Of a stretch of 64,000 nucleotides of DNA, positions 10,401 to 16,778 are shown one piece after another. A program made the translations under genes and the position numbers. The stretch's first letter is position 1, and every line of letters starts with the position of its first letter. The DNA is from Hymenobacter fodinae. GTDB lineage: Bacteria; Bacteroidota; Bacteroidia; Cytophagales; Hymenobacteraceae. The notes under the pieces are model-generated. The model was not told the DNA's origin and searched no databases. It was given only the letters and a program-made list of their open reading frames with translations. Where the stretch lies: the NCBI RefSeq assembly GCF_004745825.1, contig NZ_SRLA01000005.1, forward strand, positions 1-64,000. Reading direction: 5' to 3'.

Positions 10401-10939
10401 TGGGGGAAGTTCTCGGCGGCGGAAATCAGGCGGCCAATGCTGCGGGCGTCTTTTTCTTTTACGTGGCCGGCCTCGCCGTTGAGGTTCTGGCCGGTGGGGA
10501 AGTCCGACTTCTGGAGCAGGTCGTTGATCATGCCCTGCAGGCCCATGGCGCGGCCATGGTCGGGGGAGTAGATGCGGGTGATGCCGTAGGCCTCTAGCTC
10601 CTCAATCTCAGAGGGCAGAATGACGCCGCCGCCGCCGCCGAAGATCTTCACATGGCCGGCGCCGCGCTCCTTCAGCAGGTCATACATGTACTTGAAGTAC
10701 TCGTTGTGGCCGCCTTGGTAGGAGGTAATGGCAATGGCCTGGGCATCTTCCTGAATGGCACAGTCCACGATTTCCTGCACCGAACGGTTGTGGCCTAGAT
10801 GGATAACCTCGGCACCGCTGCTCTGAATAATGCGGCGCATGATATTGATGGCGGCGTCGTGCCCATCAAACAAGGCGGCCGCTGTCACGATGCGGATGTG
10901 GTTCTGAGGCTTATACGGAGCTACGGGAGCTGCTTGCAT
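7463..10939 (-). CDS. icmF: Fused isobutyryl-CoA mutase IcmF
   Basis: Adenosylcobalamin enzyme interconverting isobutyryl-CoA and n-butyryl-CoA, 1158 residues, with its own chaperone GTPase built in. Order: B12-binding domain (about 14-145; D25-x-H27 supplies the cobalt ligand), MeaB-type GTPase (P-loop GITGTGGAGK at 218-227, NKFD at 361-364), linker, then the mutase barrel (about 570-1158). Two substrate-pocket residues separate IcmF from methylmalonyl-CoA mutase: the Tyr of RQYAG is Phe619 here (RMFAG), and the Arg of the RNTYI-type motif is Gln807 (QNTCIF). Both favour isobutyryl-CoA. The role is probably in branched-chain acyl-CoA metabolism. Monocistronic, with a -7-like TACCTTCG element at 10972-10979 on the minus strand. 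Confidence 0.93.
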   Translation of the reverse strand: MQAAPVAPYKPQNHIRIVTAAALFDGHDAAINIMRRIIQSSGAEVIHLGHNRSVQEIVDCAIQEDAQAIAITSYQGGHNEYFKYMYDLLKERGAGHVKIFGGGGGVILPSEIEELEAYGITRIYSPDHGRAMGLQGMINDLLQKSDFPTGQNLNGEAGHVKEKDARSIGRLISAAENFPQEFERVKGQLIADFQKSEAGNDQRIDPSPAASKRAPILGITGTGGAGKSSLVDELVRRFLLDFPEKTIAIISVDPSKRKTGGALLGDRIRMNAINSPRVYMRSLATRQSNLALSKYVQDAVDVVRAADFDLIILETSGIGQSDTEIIEHSDASLYVMTPEYGAATQLEKIDMLDFADVIALNKFDKRGALDALRDVRKQYQRNHQLWDKPLDEMPVFGTIASQFNDPGMNRLYRTVLATVEAKTGAGFASHLKTSAEQSEKVYIIPPHRTRYLSEIAETNRQYDQWVQKQADTAQQLYGIKQAIGAVESLGNNAAGGHGAGNGSHGSQPGGLVAGLESTFEEIKLRLDGQNWKLLETWPQKVAAYKAPEFVFKVRDKEIRIQTHTTSLSNQQIPKVSLPRYTAWGDLLRWQLQENVPGEFPYTAGVFPFKREGEDPTRMFAGEGGPERTNRRFHYVSAGLPAKRLSTAFDSVTLYGEDPDHRPDIYGKIGNAGVSICCLDDAKKLYSGFNLANPTTSVSMTINGPAATLAAFFMNAAIDQQCELYIKENGLEAEVDAKIDQIYQEKGLERPRYQGELPAGNDGLGLMLLGVTGDQVLPADVYATIKARTLSQVRGTVQADILKEDQAQNTCIFSTEFALRLMGDVQEYFIKEKVRNFYSVSISGYHIAEAGANPITQLALTLSNGFTFVEYYVSRGMDVNDFAPNLSFFFSNGIDPEYAVIGRVARRIWAKAMKLKYGANARSQMLKYHIQTSGRSLHAQEIDFNDIRTTLQALYAIYDNCNSLHTNAYDEAITTPTEESVRRAMAIQLIINRELGLAKNENPLQGSFIIEELTDLVEEAVLAEFDRITERGGVLGAMETMYQRGKIQEESMHYEMLKHTGEYPIIGVNTFLSSKGSPTVVPAEVIRATEEEKQYQITMLQNLHARNQGTTEQRLKQLQQVAVANGNLFEELMETVKFCSLGQVTNALFEVGGQYRRNM

Positions 10940-10982
10940 AGCGCGGGGGAATTTGGGTGGATTTGGGGTAGCGAAGGTACGA

Positions 10983-11015
10983 AAAAAGCCCCGGCGGGGT
11001 GGCCTAGGGCTTTTT
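10983..11015. terminator. Terminator-like hairpin between divergent genes
   Basis: A 9-bp stem (10983-10991 with 11007-11015) flanked by A and T runs, so it could terminate in either direction. It lies upstream of both icmF and the 11073 gene, where no transcript is expected to end, and upstream of the likely icmF -7 element. It may be a leftover of a lost gene. Confidence 0.4.
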
Positions 11016-11072
11016 GTATATAGTCCTACTAATCTTTTCTACATTCGAGCTTTATATATCAATATCCATACG

Positions 11073-11360
11073 ATGGTGGATGAAGAGTTAGGTGAAGTAA
11101 TTGTCAAAAGCTTTTTTGCTCTAGTAGGTGGCTCAGTTCGTTGGGCCTTTTTCCGTGGTCTATTGGGCCTCACAAAACGCACGTATCTCGATTATCTGGA
11201 TGATACGTTTAGTAATGTGGTGATTACACTAGTGCTACTATTTCTGCTTTGCATACTAGTAGGAGCAAATAGCAAATTTCATGACTTTGCTATTTGCTGC
11301 CTAAGCACTATTAATAATCTATGGGAATGCGCGCTGTACTATGTGGTTTTGCTTTACTAG
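11073..11360 (+). CDS. Unknown small membrane protein (95 aa)
   Basis: Not recognised. The frame is open from 10953, but the segment before 11073 spans the terminator-like hairpin and reads as a low-complexity Arg/Gly stretch, so the ATG at 11073 (MVDEELGEVIVKSF) is preferred. It has one or two hydrophobic segments (about 40-60 and 78-95) and an extreme hydrophobic C-terminus. Its last 40 bases overlap the next small gene in another frame, suggesting translational coupling. First gene of a small three-gene membrane cluster. Confidence 0.45.
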   Translation: MVDEELGEVIVKSFFALVGGSVRWAFFRGLLGLTKRTYLDYLDDTFSNVVITLVLLFLLCILVGANSKFHDFAICCLSTINNLWECALYYVVLLY

Positions 11361-11446
11361 GGGCCACAATTTGGTTATATGCAAGCCGGATGCTGGTTTA
11401 TAAAAATGGTAAAACCATAGAGGAGGTGTACTCGCACTATCACTAG
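11321..11446 (+). CDS. Very small membrane protein (41 aa)
   Basis: An ATG at 11321 opens a 41-codon frame: one hydrophobic helix (residues 4-20, containing AVLCGFALLGATIWLYA) followed by a polar, basic tail ending in HYH. It overlaps the end of the upstream gene by 40 bases and stops 18 bases before the next ATG, as expected for a compact operon. No family recognised. Support is position, a plausible membrane span and tight spacing only. Confidence 0.4.
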   Translation: MGMRAVLCGFALLGATIWLYASRMLVYKNGKTIEEVYSHYH

Positions 11447-11464
11447 TTTGGTTCATATCAGGAG

Positions 11465-12055
11465 ATGAAGGCCGTTTATTATAAGAATGAGAAAGCGCTA
11501 CGCACCAATCGGAATGAGTTGTTAGATGCCGGCTCAGGCATTGCCATTGCCAGTATTACCCTCTGGCTGTTTGTCGTCGGAAAAGGCCTTCGAGCCGTTG
11601 CGCAACTGCGTCAGCTCAGGACCCCGAACAAGCGGCAGTTTTTTATCTGGTTCAATACCGGGTGGGTGGTGCTATTCGCGGCGCTGCACTGGTACTACCA
11701 TTATAGAGGCGTCCGAGGTGACTTCCCGCCCTTTGCTGACTCTATCGGTATTCCGCTTTATTATGGCACGATAGGCCTGTTGGTCTTTTGGCCGGTACTG
11801 AATCTTCTATGGCTGCTGGTGCTGTGGCCTGTGCAACTAGGCGGGCACTTGCTGGTGAAACCACTGGCCTACACATGGCAGTCTGTTCTGGTGGAAGGCT
11901 TGTGCGGCGTATGGCTGCTGATAGTGGGACTGTACTCCATCTCGACCATCATCGATGGTGACCACCTGACCATACCCGTGGTTTTACTGTTTATATATCT
12001 GCTACTGGTACTGCGAGCGGGCCACTTGCAGGCCTTCAATCAGAAGTTACAGTAG
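11465..12055 (+). CDS. Unknown polytopic membrane protein (196 aa)
   Basis: Not recognised. About five predicted membrane helices (near 25-42, 62-76, 98-125, 143-163, 166-186) linked by short polar loops with Arg/Lys on one side. The start is well supported: a GGAG ribosome-binding site sits immediately before the ATG at 11465. Last gene of the three-gene cluster; no terminator is evident before the convergent 12165 gene. No catalytic motif, so the function is open. Confidence 0.65.
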   Translation: MKAVYYKNEKALRTNRNELLDAGSGIAIASITLWLFVVGKGLRAVAQLRQLRTPNKRQFFIWFNTGWVVLFAALHWYYHYRGVRGDFPPFADSIGIPLYYGTIGLLVFWPVLNLLWLLVLWPVQLGGHLLVKPLAYTWQSVLVEGLCGVWLLIVGLYSISTIIDGDHLTIPVVLLFIYLLLVLRAGHLQAFNQKLQ

Positions 12056-12164
12056 CTACCGCGACTTCGCGAGCTGCAGCTGAAAGCCCGGTAGTACCGT
12101 TTGACTGGCCAGTTCGTCGTCAAAGTCCTGCACCGGTTTAGGTACCAACTGTCCTAGCGCCTGA

Positions 12165-13019
12165 TTATTCCGTCATCACGGTGAAGTAGAGGCTAGGCTG
12201 CATGGGGTGGGTGGTCCAGGCGGCTTCGCTGTTCTCGCGTTCTACCACCACCTGCTTGGGTTGGCGCGTGACGGGTATGGAGAAGTACTTGTCCCAGGGG
12301 TCTTTCTTCTCGCTTTGCAGCCATTGTATGGTGGCAAAGACGGGGCGGGCCTCTAGCTCCAGGGCGTAGGGGCGCAAATCAATGGTTTGCCAGCCGTGTT
12401 CCTTATTAGTGCAGATTAGCTGAATGTCGCGGGTAACCAGTACCCGGCCAGGTCGACCTTGTTCCACGGCGTATAGGTTCAGGCGAAAGCGCAGGTGCTC
12501 GTAGGTGTTGGTGGCCAGAAACACGTGAAACTCCTCTAGGTAAGTGCGCTTGGCAGGCTTAAGCAAAGTGCCAAACTCCCAGCCCCATTCATCGTCCACG
12601 GTTTCCTTGCCGCTGGAGCCAGCTAGCCACAGAATGTCTCCTTTGGCACTGTTGCGGCCTAGCAGGGCAGGGTGCACGCGGCGGTGTTCTACCACTACGT
12701 CGCGCAAGGCTTGTTCCTGCGGCAGGAGGCGGAACTCACGCTGACCGGCGGCCAAGGCCCTCGGGAGTACTACTTCCCGAGAAAACCCCACGCTGGTTAC
12801 CACCAGCGTATCCGTCAGACCTGCGGGCAGGCGTAACAGATAGCGGCCCTGTTCATCGGCCACGGTGCCAATGCTACGGTGCGGCACGCCCAGGGTGGCA
12901 AAGGGCACCGGCTCGCCGGTTTTGGTATTCAGAACGCGCCCTTCGAGAACGGTGGTTTGGGCCCGGAGGCTAAGGCTAGTGAGCAGGAGGGGAAGCAGGA
13001 AAGTAAGCTTGTGCGGCAT
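12165..13019 (-). CDS. Secreted carboxypeptidase-regulatory-like domain protein, copy 1
   Basis: 284 residues from ATG 13019, chosen because it begins a signal peptide (MPHKLTFLLPLLLTSLSLRAQ). Residues about 25-105 form a carboxypeptidase D regulatory-like beta-sandwich (EGRVLNTKTGEPVPFATLG, GTVADEQGRYLL), as in many Bacteroidota surface proteins. The C-terminal half is a conserved domain shared with the 13663-14610 protein: WEFGTLLKPAKRTYLEEF, RFRLNLYA and a DLRPYALELEARPVFATIQWL strand pair. It contains no TonB barrel. Likely periplasmic or surface-exposed; function unknown. The frame extends upstream to 13280 but that part is not protein-like. Confidence 0.75.
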   Translation of the reverse strand: MPHKLTFLLPLLLTSLSLRAQTTVLEGRVLNTKTGEPVPFATLGVPHRSIGTVADEQGRYLLRLPAGLTDTLVVTSVGFSREVVLPRALAAGQREFRLLPQEQALRDVVVEHRRVHPALLGRNSAKGDILWLAGSSGKETVDDEWGWEFGTLLKPAKRTYLEEFHVFLATNTYEHLRFRLNLYAVEQGRPGRVLVTRDIQLICTNKEHGWQTIDLRPYALELEARPVFATIQWLQSEKKDPWDKYFSIPVTRQPKQVVVERENSEAAWTTHPMQPSLYFTVMTE

Positions 13020-13130
13020 GGAGAGGAATAGGCTGGCAGAGCAGCCTACGAGCAGATGATGAACATCGGCGGCAAAGGTAGGCCGGAAGCCGGCGCAGTA
13101 ACGGGGGCGGAGAGCTAGGTACACATAAAA

Positions 13131-13161
13131 AACACCTGGGCTGCGTGGCGGCCCAGGTGTT
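13131..13161 (-). terminator. Terminator of the 13183 gene
   Basis: A perfect 11-bp stem (13131-13141 with 13151-13161), followed on the minus strand by a T run, 21 bases after the stop codon. Confidence 0.75.
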
Positions 13162-13182
13162 GGGGTATTTTGCTTGGAGCAA

Positions 13183-13536
13183 TTACTGTGCAGCTTTCTG
13201 CTCCAGGGTCTGCAGCAGCTCGTCGGCAGCTTTTTCAATATCGTGGTAGCCCTGCTGGGCGGCGCGCTCCTTGGCGGCAATCAGGCCGTCGCGGTGCACG
13301 GTTTTGAAGTCGCCGTAGGGAAAGTGGTAGCGGCCCTTGGTGTCTTCGCCCTTGCTCATATCCAGGCCCAGGTGCCACTGGCTGTACTCCTGAATCTCGT
13401 GGCTATCCAGAAACTTGTTTTCGGCGGAGGTATCGGGGTTGTGCTGGCCCCAGTGGCCCTCGTCGTTCTTGAGCTTGCCTTCTTCAATAAGGCGTTTAGC
13501 GAATTGTACGGCGGCAGGATTTAGTTTAAGGCTCAT
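13183..13536 (-). CDS. Conserved small hypothetical protein (117 aa)
   Basis: A soluble, highly charged 117-residue protein without signal peptide or membrane span. The middle (SHEIQEYSQWHLGLD, EDTKGRYHFPYGDFKTVHRDGL) followed by an alpha-helical Ala/Glu-rich C-terminus (IAAKERAAQQGYHDIEKAADELLQTL) looks like a conserved family I have seen only as hypothetical proteins. The pattern RY-x-FPYGDF-x-VHR is probably the core. It sits between two paralogous secreted genes but has its own terminator, so it is a separate unit. Confidence 0.7.
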   Translation of the reverse strand: MSLKLNPAAVQFAKRLIEEGKLKNDEGHWGQHNPDTSAENKFLDSHEIQEYSQWHLGLDMSKGEDTKGRYHFPYGDFKTVHRDGLIAAKERAAQQGYHDIEKAADELLQTLEQKAAQ

Positions 13537-13662
13537 GAGGGGAGAAATTAGGTGAAGCAGTAGTTAAGGCCGGCGGGCGGCTCTAACTACTTACGCTTCA
13601 GGTTGCTTTCTGTTAAAGCCGAGCTAAGCCCGAAGCCTGCCCCCAGTGGCCTAGGCCACCTC

Positions 13663-14610
13663 TTACTCTTTGTAGGCCTGCACGCTCAGGTTCATGCTGG
13701 GGTTAACCGGATACAGCTGCCACCCCGCCTCGCTCTTGTCGCGGACGTAGGCGCGGCGGAATGGGTCGGGGAAGGCGGCCGGTACGCTCAGGTGCTTGCC
13801 CGTAGTCACAGGCTCGTCGTTATCAAGCCACTGCAGGGCCAGGGCAATCTTCTGGTCCTTTTTCAGGTGGAGGTTGTAGGGGCGGAGGTCGACCTTCACC
13901 CAGCCCAGTTGCTGGTCGCCAAGCACAAACTGCATGTCCTGGTCGGTGAGCAGGGTGGTAGGGTGGTTGCCTTCCGCGGCGTAGAGCTTTATGCGAAAGC
14001 GCACAAACCTAAAGTTATTGCGCTCTACATACAGCGAGAAGGCATCGACAAAGCAGTTGGCCGATGGCGTAAGAAAGGTGCCGACTTCCCACCCGCGCTT
14101 GTCCTTGGGTAAGCTGTCTTTGGGGGCCCAGTTGCCCCAGTGCGCCATGCCCCCCGCGGCTTCCCGGCCCAACACGTGCGGGGTTAGCTTCCCGTGGCGG
14201 ACAGCTACCTCCTTAAGCTGGGTGGCTTGCGGGGTAAGCACAACCGCCGGGTGCAGCCTCAACTCAGAGGCTAGGCGCTGCTGGGGCAAGAAACCAACAC
14301 AGGAAACCACCACAGTATCGGTGGGAAGGGCCTGCTCCAACGTCTGGAGTCGGAACTGCCCGGCTTCGTTGGCTACGGTGCCAAGGGGCTTGCCTTTCAC
14401 TCCCACGGACGCGTAGGGTACTGGGGCACCTGAGTCAGCGCGGGTGATGTGGCCTAGCGCCGTTTGGGCCCACGCCTGGGTAGCCGTAATGAAGTAGAGG
14501 AAAACAACTGCGCTCAAGCTAAGGCCTAGCCTGAAGCGGCTTGCTGACGAATGAGTAGTGAAGGTGATGAAGGATAGAGCGTGAAGCCAGTTGAACATCA
14601 TACAGGACAA
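13663..14610 (-). CDS. Secreted carboxypeptidase-regulatory-like domain protein, copy 2
   Basis: 315 residues, paralogue of the 12165-13019 product. A long N-terminal leader contains the signal peptide (about 25-49, ending ATQAWAQ). The regulatory-like beta-sandwich follows (ITRADSGAPVPYASVGV, GTVANEAGQFRLQTL), then the shared C-terminal domain (WEVGTFLTPSANCFVDAFSLYV, RFRIKLYAA, DLRPYNLHL, IALALQWLD). The ATG at 14610 gives an unusually long leader; a later start closer to the hydrophobic segment is possible. Probably periplasmic or surface-located; no enzyme motif. Confidence 0.75.
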   Translation of the reverse strand: MSCMMFNWLHALSFITFTTHSSASRFRLGLSLSAVVFLYFITATQAWAQTALGHITRADSGAPVPYASVGVKGKPLGTVANEAGQFRLQTLEQALPTDTVVVSCVGFLPQQRLASELRLHPAVVLTPQATQLKEVAVRHGKLTPHVLGREAAGGMAHWGNWAPKDSLPKDKRGWEVGTFLTPSANCFVDAFSLYVERNNFRFVRFRIKLYAAEGNHPTTLLTDQDMQFVLGDQQLGWVKVDLRPYNLHLKKDQKIALALQWLDNDEPVTTGKHLSVPAAFPDPFRRAYVRDKSEAGWQLYPVNPSMNLSVQAYKE

Positions 14611-14785
14611 GCGAAAGAATAGGCAGTGTCCGGTGTAGAGTAGCTGGCTAGGCCAGTCAGTTGCATTGCCGCCAAACTCCCGACTGGCCTAGGCCATTCA
14701 GTTCCTGAAAAGCAAAGAAGCAGTAAGCTCACGTCTGCATCCAGACAGGCCTACTGCTTCTCACTATTTACTTAAACGGAAACGC

Positions 14786-15412
14786 CTACTTGGTGGCGGT
14801 AACGGGCGTAATCGAAAACTCCTCAAATTCTACGGGGAAGCCCTTGCCATCGGGGGCGGCGCACATCAGACCTATCTGCACTTTCTTGCCGGGGGTGGGC
14901 GGGAAGTAGGCTAGGCGCAGCATCTTGAAGTCTTTGTTGTCGAAAGAATACTGAATTTCCACGTAGTCGCCCTTGCGCAGCAGGGTGAGCCACACGGCCT
15001 TGGGGCTATCCTGGCGCGGCACCACCGACCAGTCAGACACCTCCCGCGTTACCACGGCGCTGACGTTCTGCACGCCCTTCACGTACTCGATGCCGGTCTT
15101 GATCCAGTTCTTCTCATCCAGTCGAATCATGAGGCCGGCCTGATCATACAGCTCCTTGTACTGGCCTACCACTTTCACCTTGGCGAGGAAGTCGCCCTCC
15201 TGCTCTTGGTAGTAGAAGTGGCCGTTGTCGCGGATGAAGCCGTAGTGGGTCACGCGCCAGAAGTCGGTGCCGCCTTCCACCTGCACCTGCAGTTTAGACG
15301 CAGAAACGGTGGATTTGGCCGGGACGTTTTGCCAGCGTAGGCCAGTAAGAGATTGAGCCATGACGGTAGAAGCCGTGAGGAAAAGCGCGGCGGAACAGAA
15401 GAGTAGTTTCAT
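14786..15412 (-). CDS. Secreted DUF1349 (concanavalin-like fold) protein
   Basis: 208 residues from ATG 15412, which starts a clear signal peptide (MKLLFCSAALFLTASTVMAQ). The rest matches DUF1349, a beta-sandwich domain of the concanavalin A-like lectin/glucanase fold: DFWRVTHYGFIRDNGHFYYQ, YDQAGLMIRLDEKNWIKTGIEY and the C-terminal VQIGLMCAAPDGKGFPVEFEEF. Members probably bind carbohydrate or act as accessory domains; no catalytic residues are evident. The frame extends to 15532 but the extra residues are not signal-like. Confidence 0.8.
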   Translation of the reverse strand: MKLLFCSAALFLTASTVMAQSLTGLRWQNVPAKSTVSASKLQVQVEGGTDFWRVTHYGFIRDNGHFYYQEQEGDFLAKVKVVGQYKELYDQAGLMIRLDEKNWIKTGIEYVKGVQNVSAVVTREVSDWSVVPRQDSPKAVWLTLLRKGDYVEIQYSFDNKDFKMLRLAYFPPTPGKKVQIGLMCAAPDGKGFPVEFEEFSITPVTATK

Positions 15413-15525
15413 AGGAGGGAAGGCGGGCTGCTTATCGTATTGCAAGGAAGTCAGAAAAAACGCATCTGTACTCTTGATGGCCGAGTACCGTCCCTGATGA
15501 ATTGACACCTTCCTGTAACAAAGGG

Positions 15526-15620
15526 ACGTCATGCTGAGCGAAGCCGAAGCATCTTTACCTCTGGCTAACCAACAGGCCTAGAGACGCGGTAGAGATGTTT
15601 CGGCAAGCTCAGCATGACGT
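15526..15620. repeat. Imperfect palindromic intergenic repeat
   Basis: Outer arms of 14 bp are perfect inverted copies (15526-15539 with 15607-15620, core CGTCATGCTGAGC). Inner parts pair less well (GAAGCATCT against AGATGTTTC). It would fold as a 95-base hairpin between two same-strand genes. Units with GTCATGCTGAGC arms have the look of dispersed REP/MITE-like elements of Cytophagales genomes; that link is from memory and needs a genome-wide check. Confidence 0.65.
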
Positions 15621-15662
15621 TCACTTCAATACATATATATTCTGCCTAATACTGGGGCAACC

Positions 15663-16724
15663 TCAGCGCTGCGACTGACCCCCCGGCGGGATGTTGCCGA
15701 TGCTGAACAGGTCCTCGCCTTTGCTGATGGGAGGGGCGCTGCTCATGTAGAGTATCACCCCATCCACCGACGACACCACGTCGGCCAGGTGGTTGCCGAA
15801 CAGGTCGGTGAGGTGGCCTAGCGTACGGCCCTTGTACACGTACTCGCCGGCCTTTACCTGCGGGTAGAAAAAACCGGTAAGGGTGCTGCTGATGGTGGTG
15901 CGCCGGGCAATGAGCAGGGGCTGATTGGGGGCAGGCTTGTTGGCCGTGAGGCCTAGGTGGCCTAGGAGCCGGTGCAGGGCTTGCTTGATCTGGGCTACGT
16001 TCTCGGCCTCGGGGAGGCCCAAGCGGCCGCACTCAATATCGGCGGCCGGAATGCCGCGCTTGGTGGCTTCGCGCGAGCAATAGATGCTTTCTTCCTTGAG
16101 CGTGGGCTCATTGCCGAACTGCACCACGTAGGGGAAGCCCATGGCCACGGCCATCTGGCGGGCTTTTTCCGAGGCTTCGGGCTGGTCGAAGTAGTTGTAG
16201 TAGCCGGAGTAGGGGCGTAGGTCTTCGGGGGCGTCGCCGGCGTGCACATCCACGAAGTAGTTGCAGCGGCCGATGATGTCGTTGCTCAGCACCCAGGCCA
16301 TCCGCTCGGTAATGGTGCCGTCGGCCTTGCCCGGAAATACCCGGTTCAGGTTTTTGTTGTCGAGGGGGTTGACGTCGGTGCGGTGCCCCAGGAAGCCCGG
16401 CACGTTGGCCAGGTGCACCAGAATAAGGGTGCCGCTGAGCTGGGCCGGGTCGAGGGCCTGCGCAAACTGCTGGGCCGCCAGAATGGGCGGGTACTCGTAG
16501 CCATGCACGCCAGCCGTGATGCCCAGCACCGGCCCCGGTTTGGTGCCGTGAAATACGGTAACCGGAATCACGGTACTGTCGCGGCCCGCTACCACCGACA
16601 GCAGCATGGAGCGTTTAGTGCCGGGCTTAATGGTTTCGTTGCGGAAAGAAAATGGCTTTACGGCCGCGAGAGCCAGGTGTTGAAAAGCGAAAAGGAAGAT
16701 GGTAAGCAGAACTCGGAAAGGCAT
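15663..16724 (-). CDS. Exported succinylglutamate desuccinylase/aspartoacylase-family hydrolase
   Basis: 353 residues of the M14-like AstE/AspA family of zinc hydrolases. Signal peptide 1-20 (ends LALAA). Zinc ligands are visible: H74 and E77 in GVHGYEYP and H161 in DVHAGD; the IECGRLG segment near 235-242 probably carries the catalytic Glu. The C-terminal barrel (about 270-345) resembles the biotinyl/lipoyl-like tail of AspA-type proteins. Family reactions remove acyl groups from N-acyl amino acids; the substrate here is unknown, and export points to a periplasmic peptide or amide. It starts 54 bases after the second DUF3526 permease ends and is probably the last gene of that transporter operon. 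Confidence 0.85.
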   Translation of the reverse strand: MPFRVLLTIFLFAFQHLALAAVKPFSFRNETIKPGTKRSMLLSVVAGRDSTVIPVTVFHGTKPGPVLGITAGVHGYEYPPILAAQQFAQALDPAQLSGTLILVHLANVPGFLGHRTDVNPLDNKNLNRVFPGKADGTITERMAWVLSNDIIGRCNYFVDVHAGDAPEDLRPYSGYYNYFDQPEASEKARQMAVAMGFPYVVQFGNEPTLKEESIYCSREATKRGIPAADIECGRLGLPEAENVAQIKQALHRLLGHLGLTANKPAPNQPLLIARRTTISSTLTGFFYPQVKAGEYVYKGRTLGHLTDLFGNHLADVVSSVDGVILYMSSAPPISKGEDLFSIGNIPPGGQSQR

Positions 16725-16778
16725 GCGAAAAAGAAATAGTGGACAATCGGCCCGGCCAGCAGCGGCTGGCTAGGCCAC

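Noticed and set aside
8960..10597. A 545-codon open frame on the plus strand opposite icmF
   Set aside because: It is antisense to a well-supported 1158-residue enzyme, has Val/Gly/His-rich composition typical of a GC-rich shadow frame, and shows no family motif.
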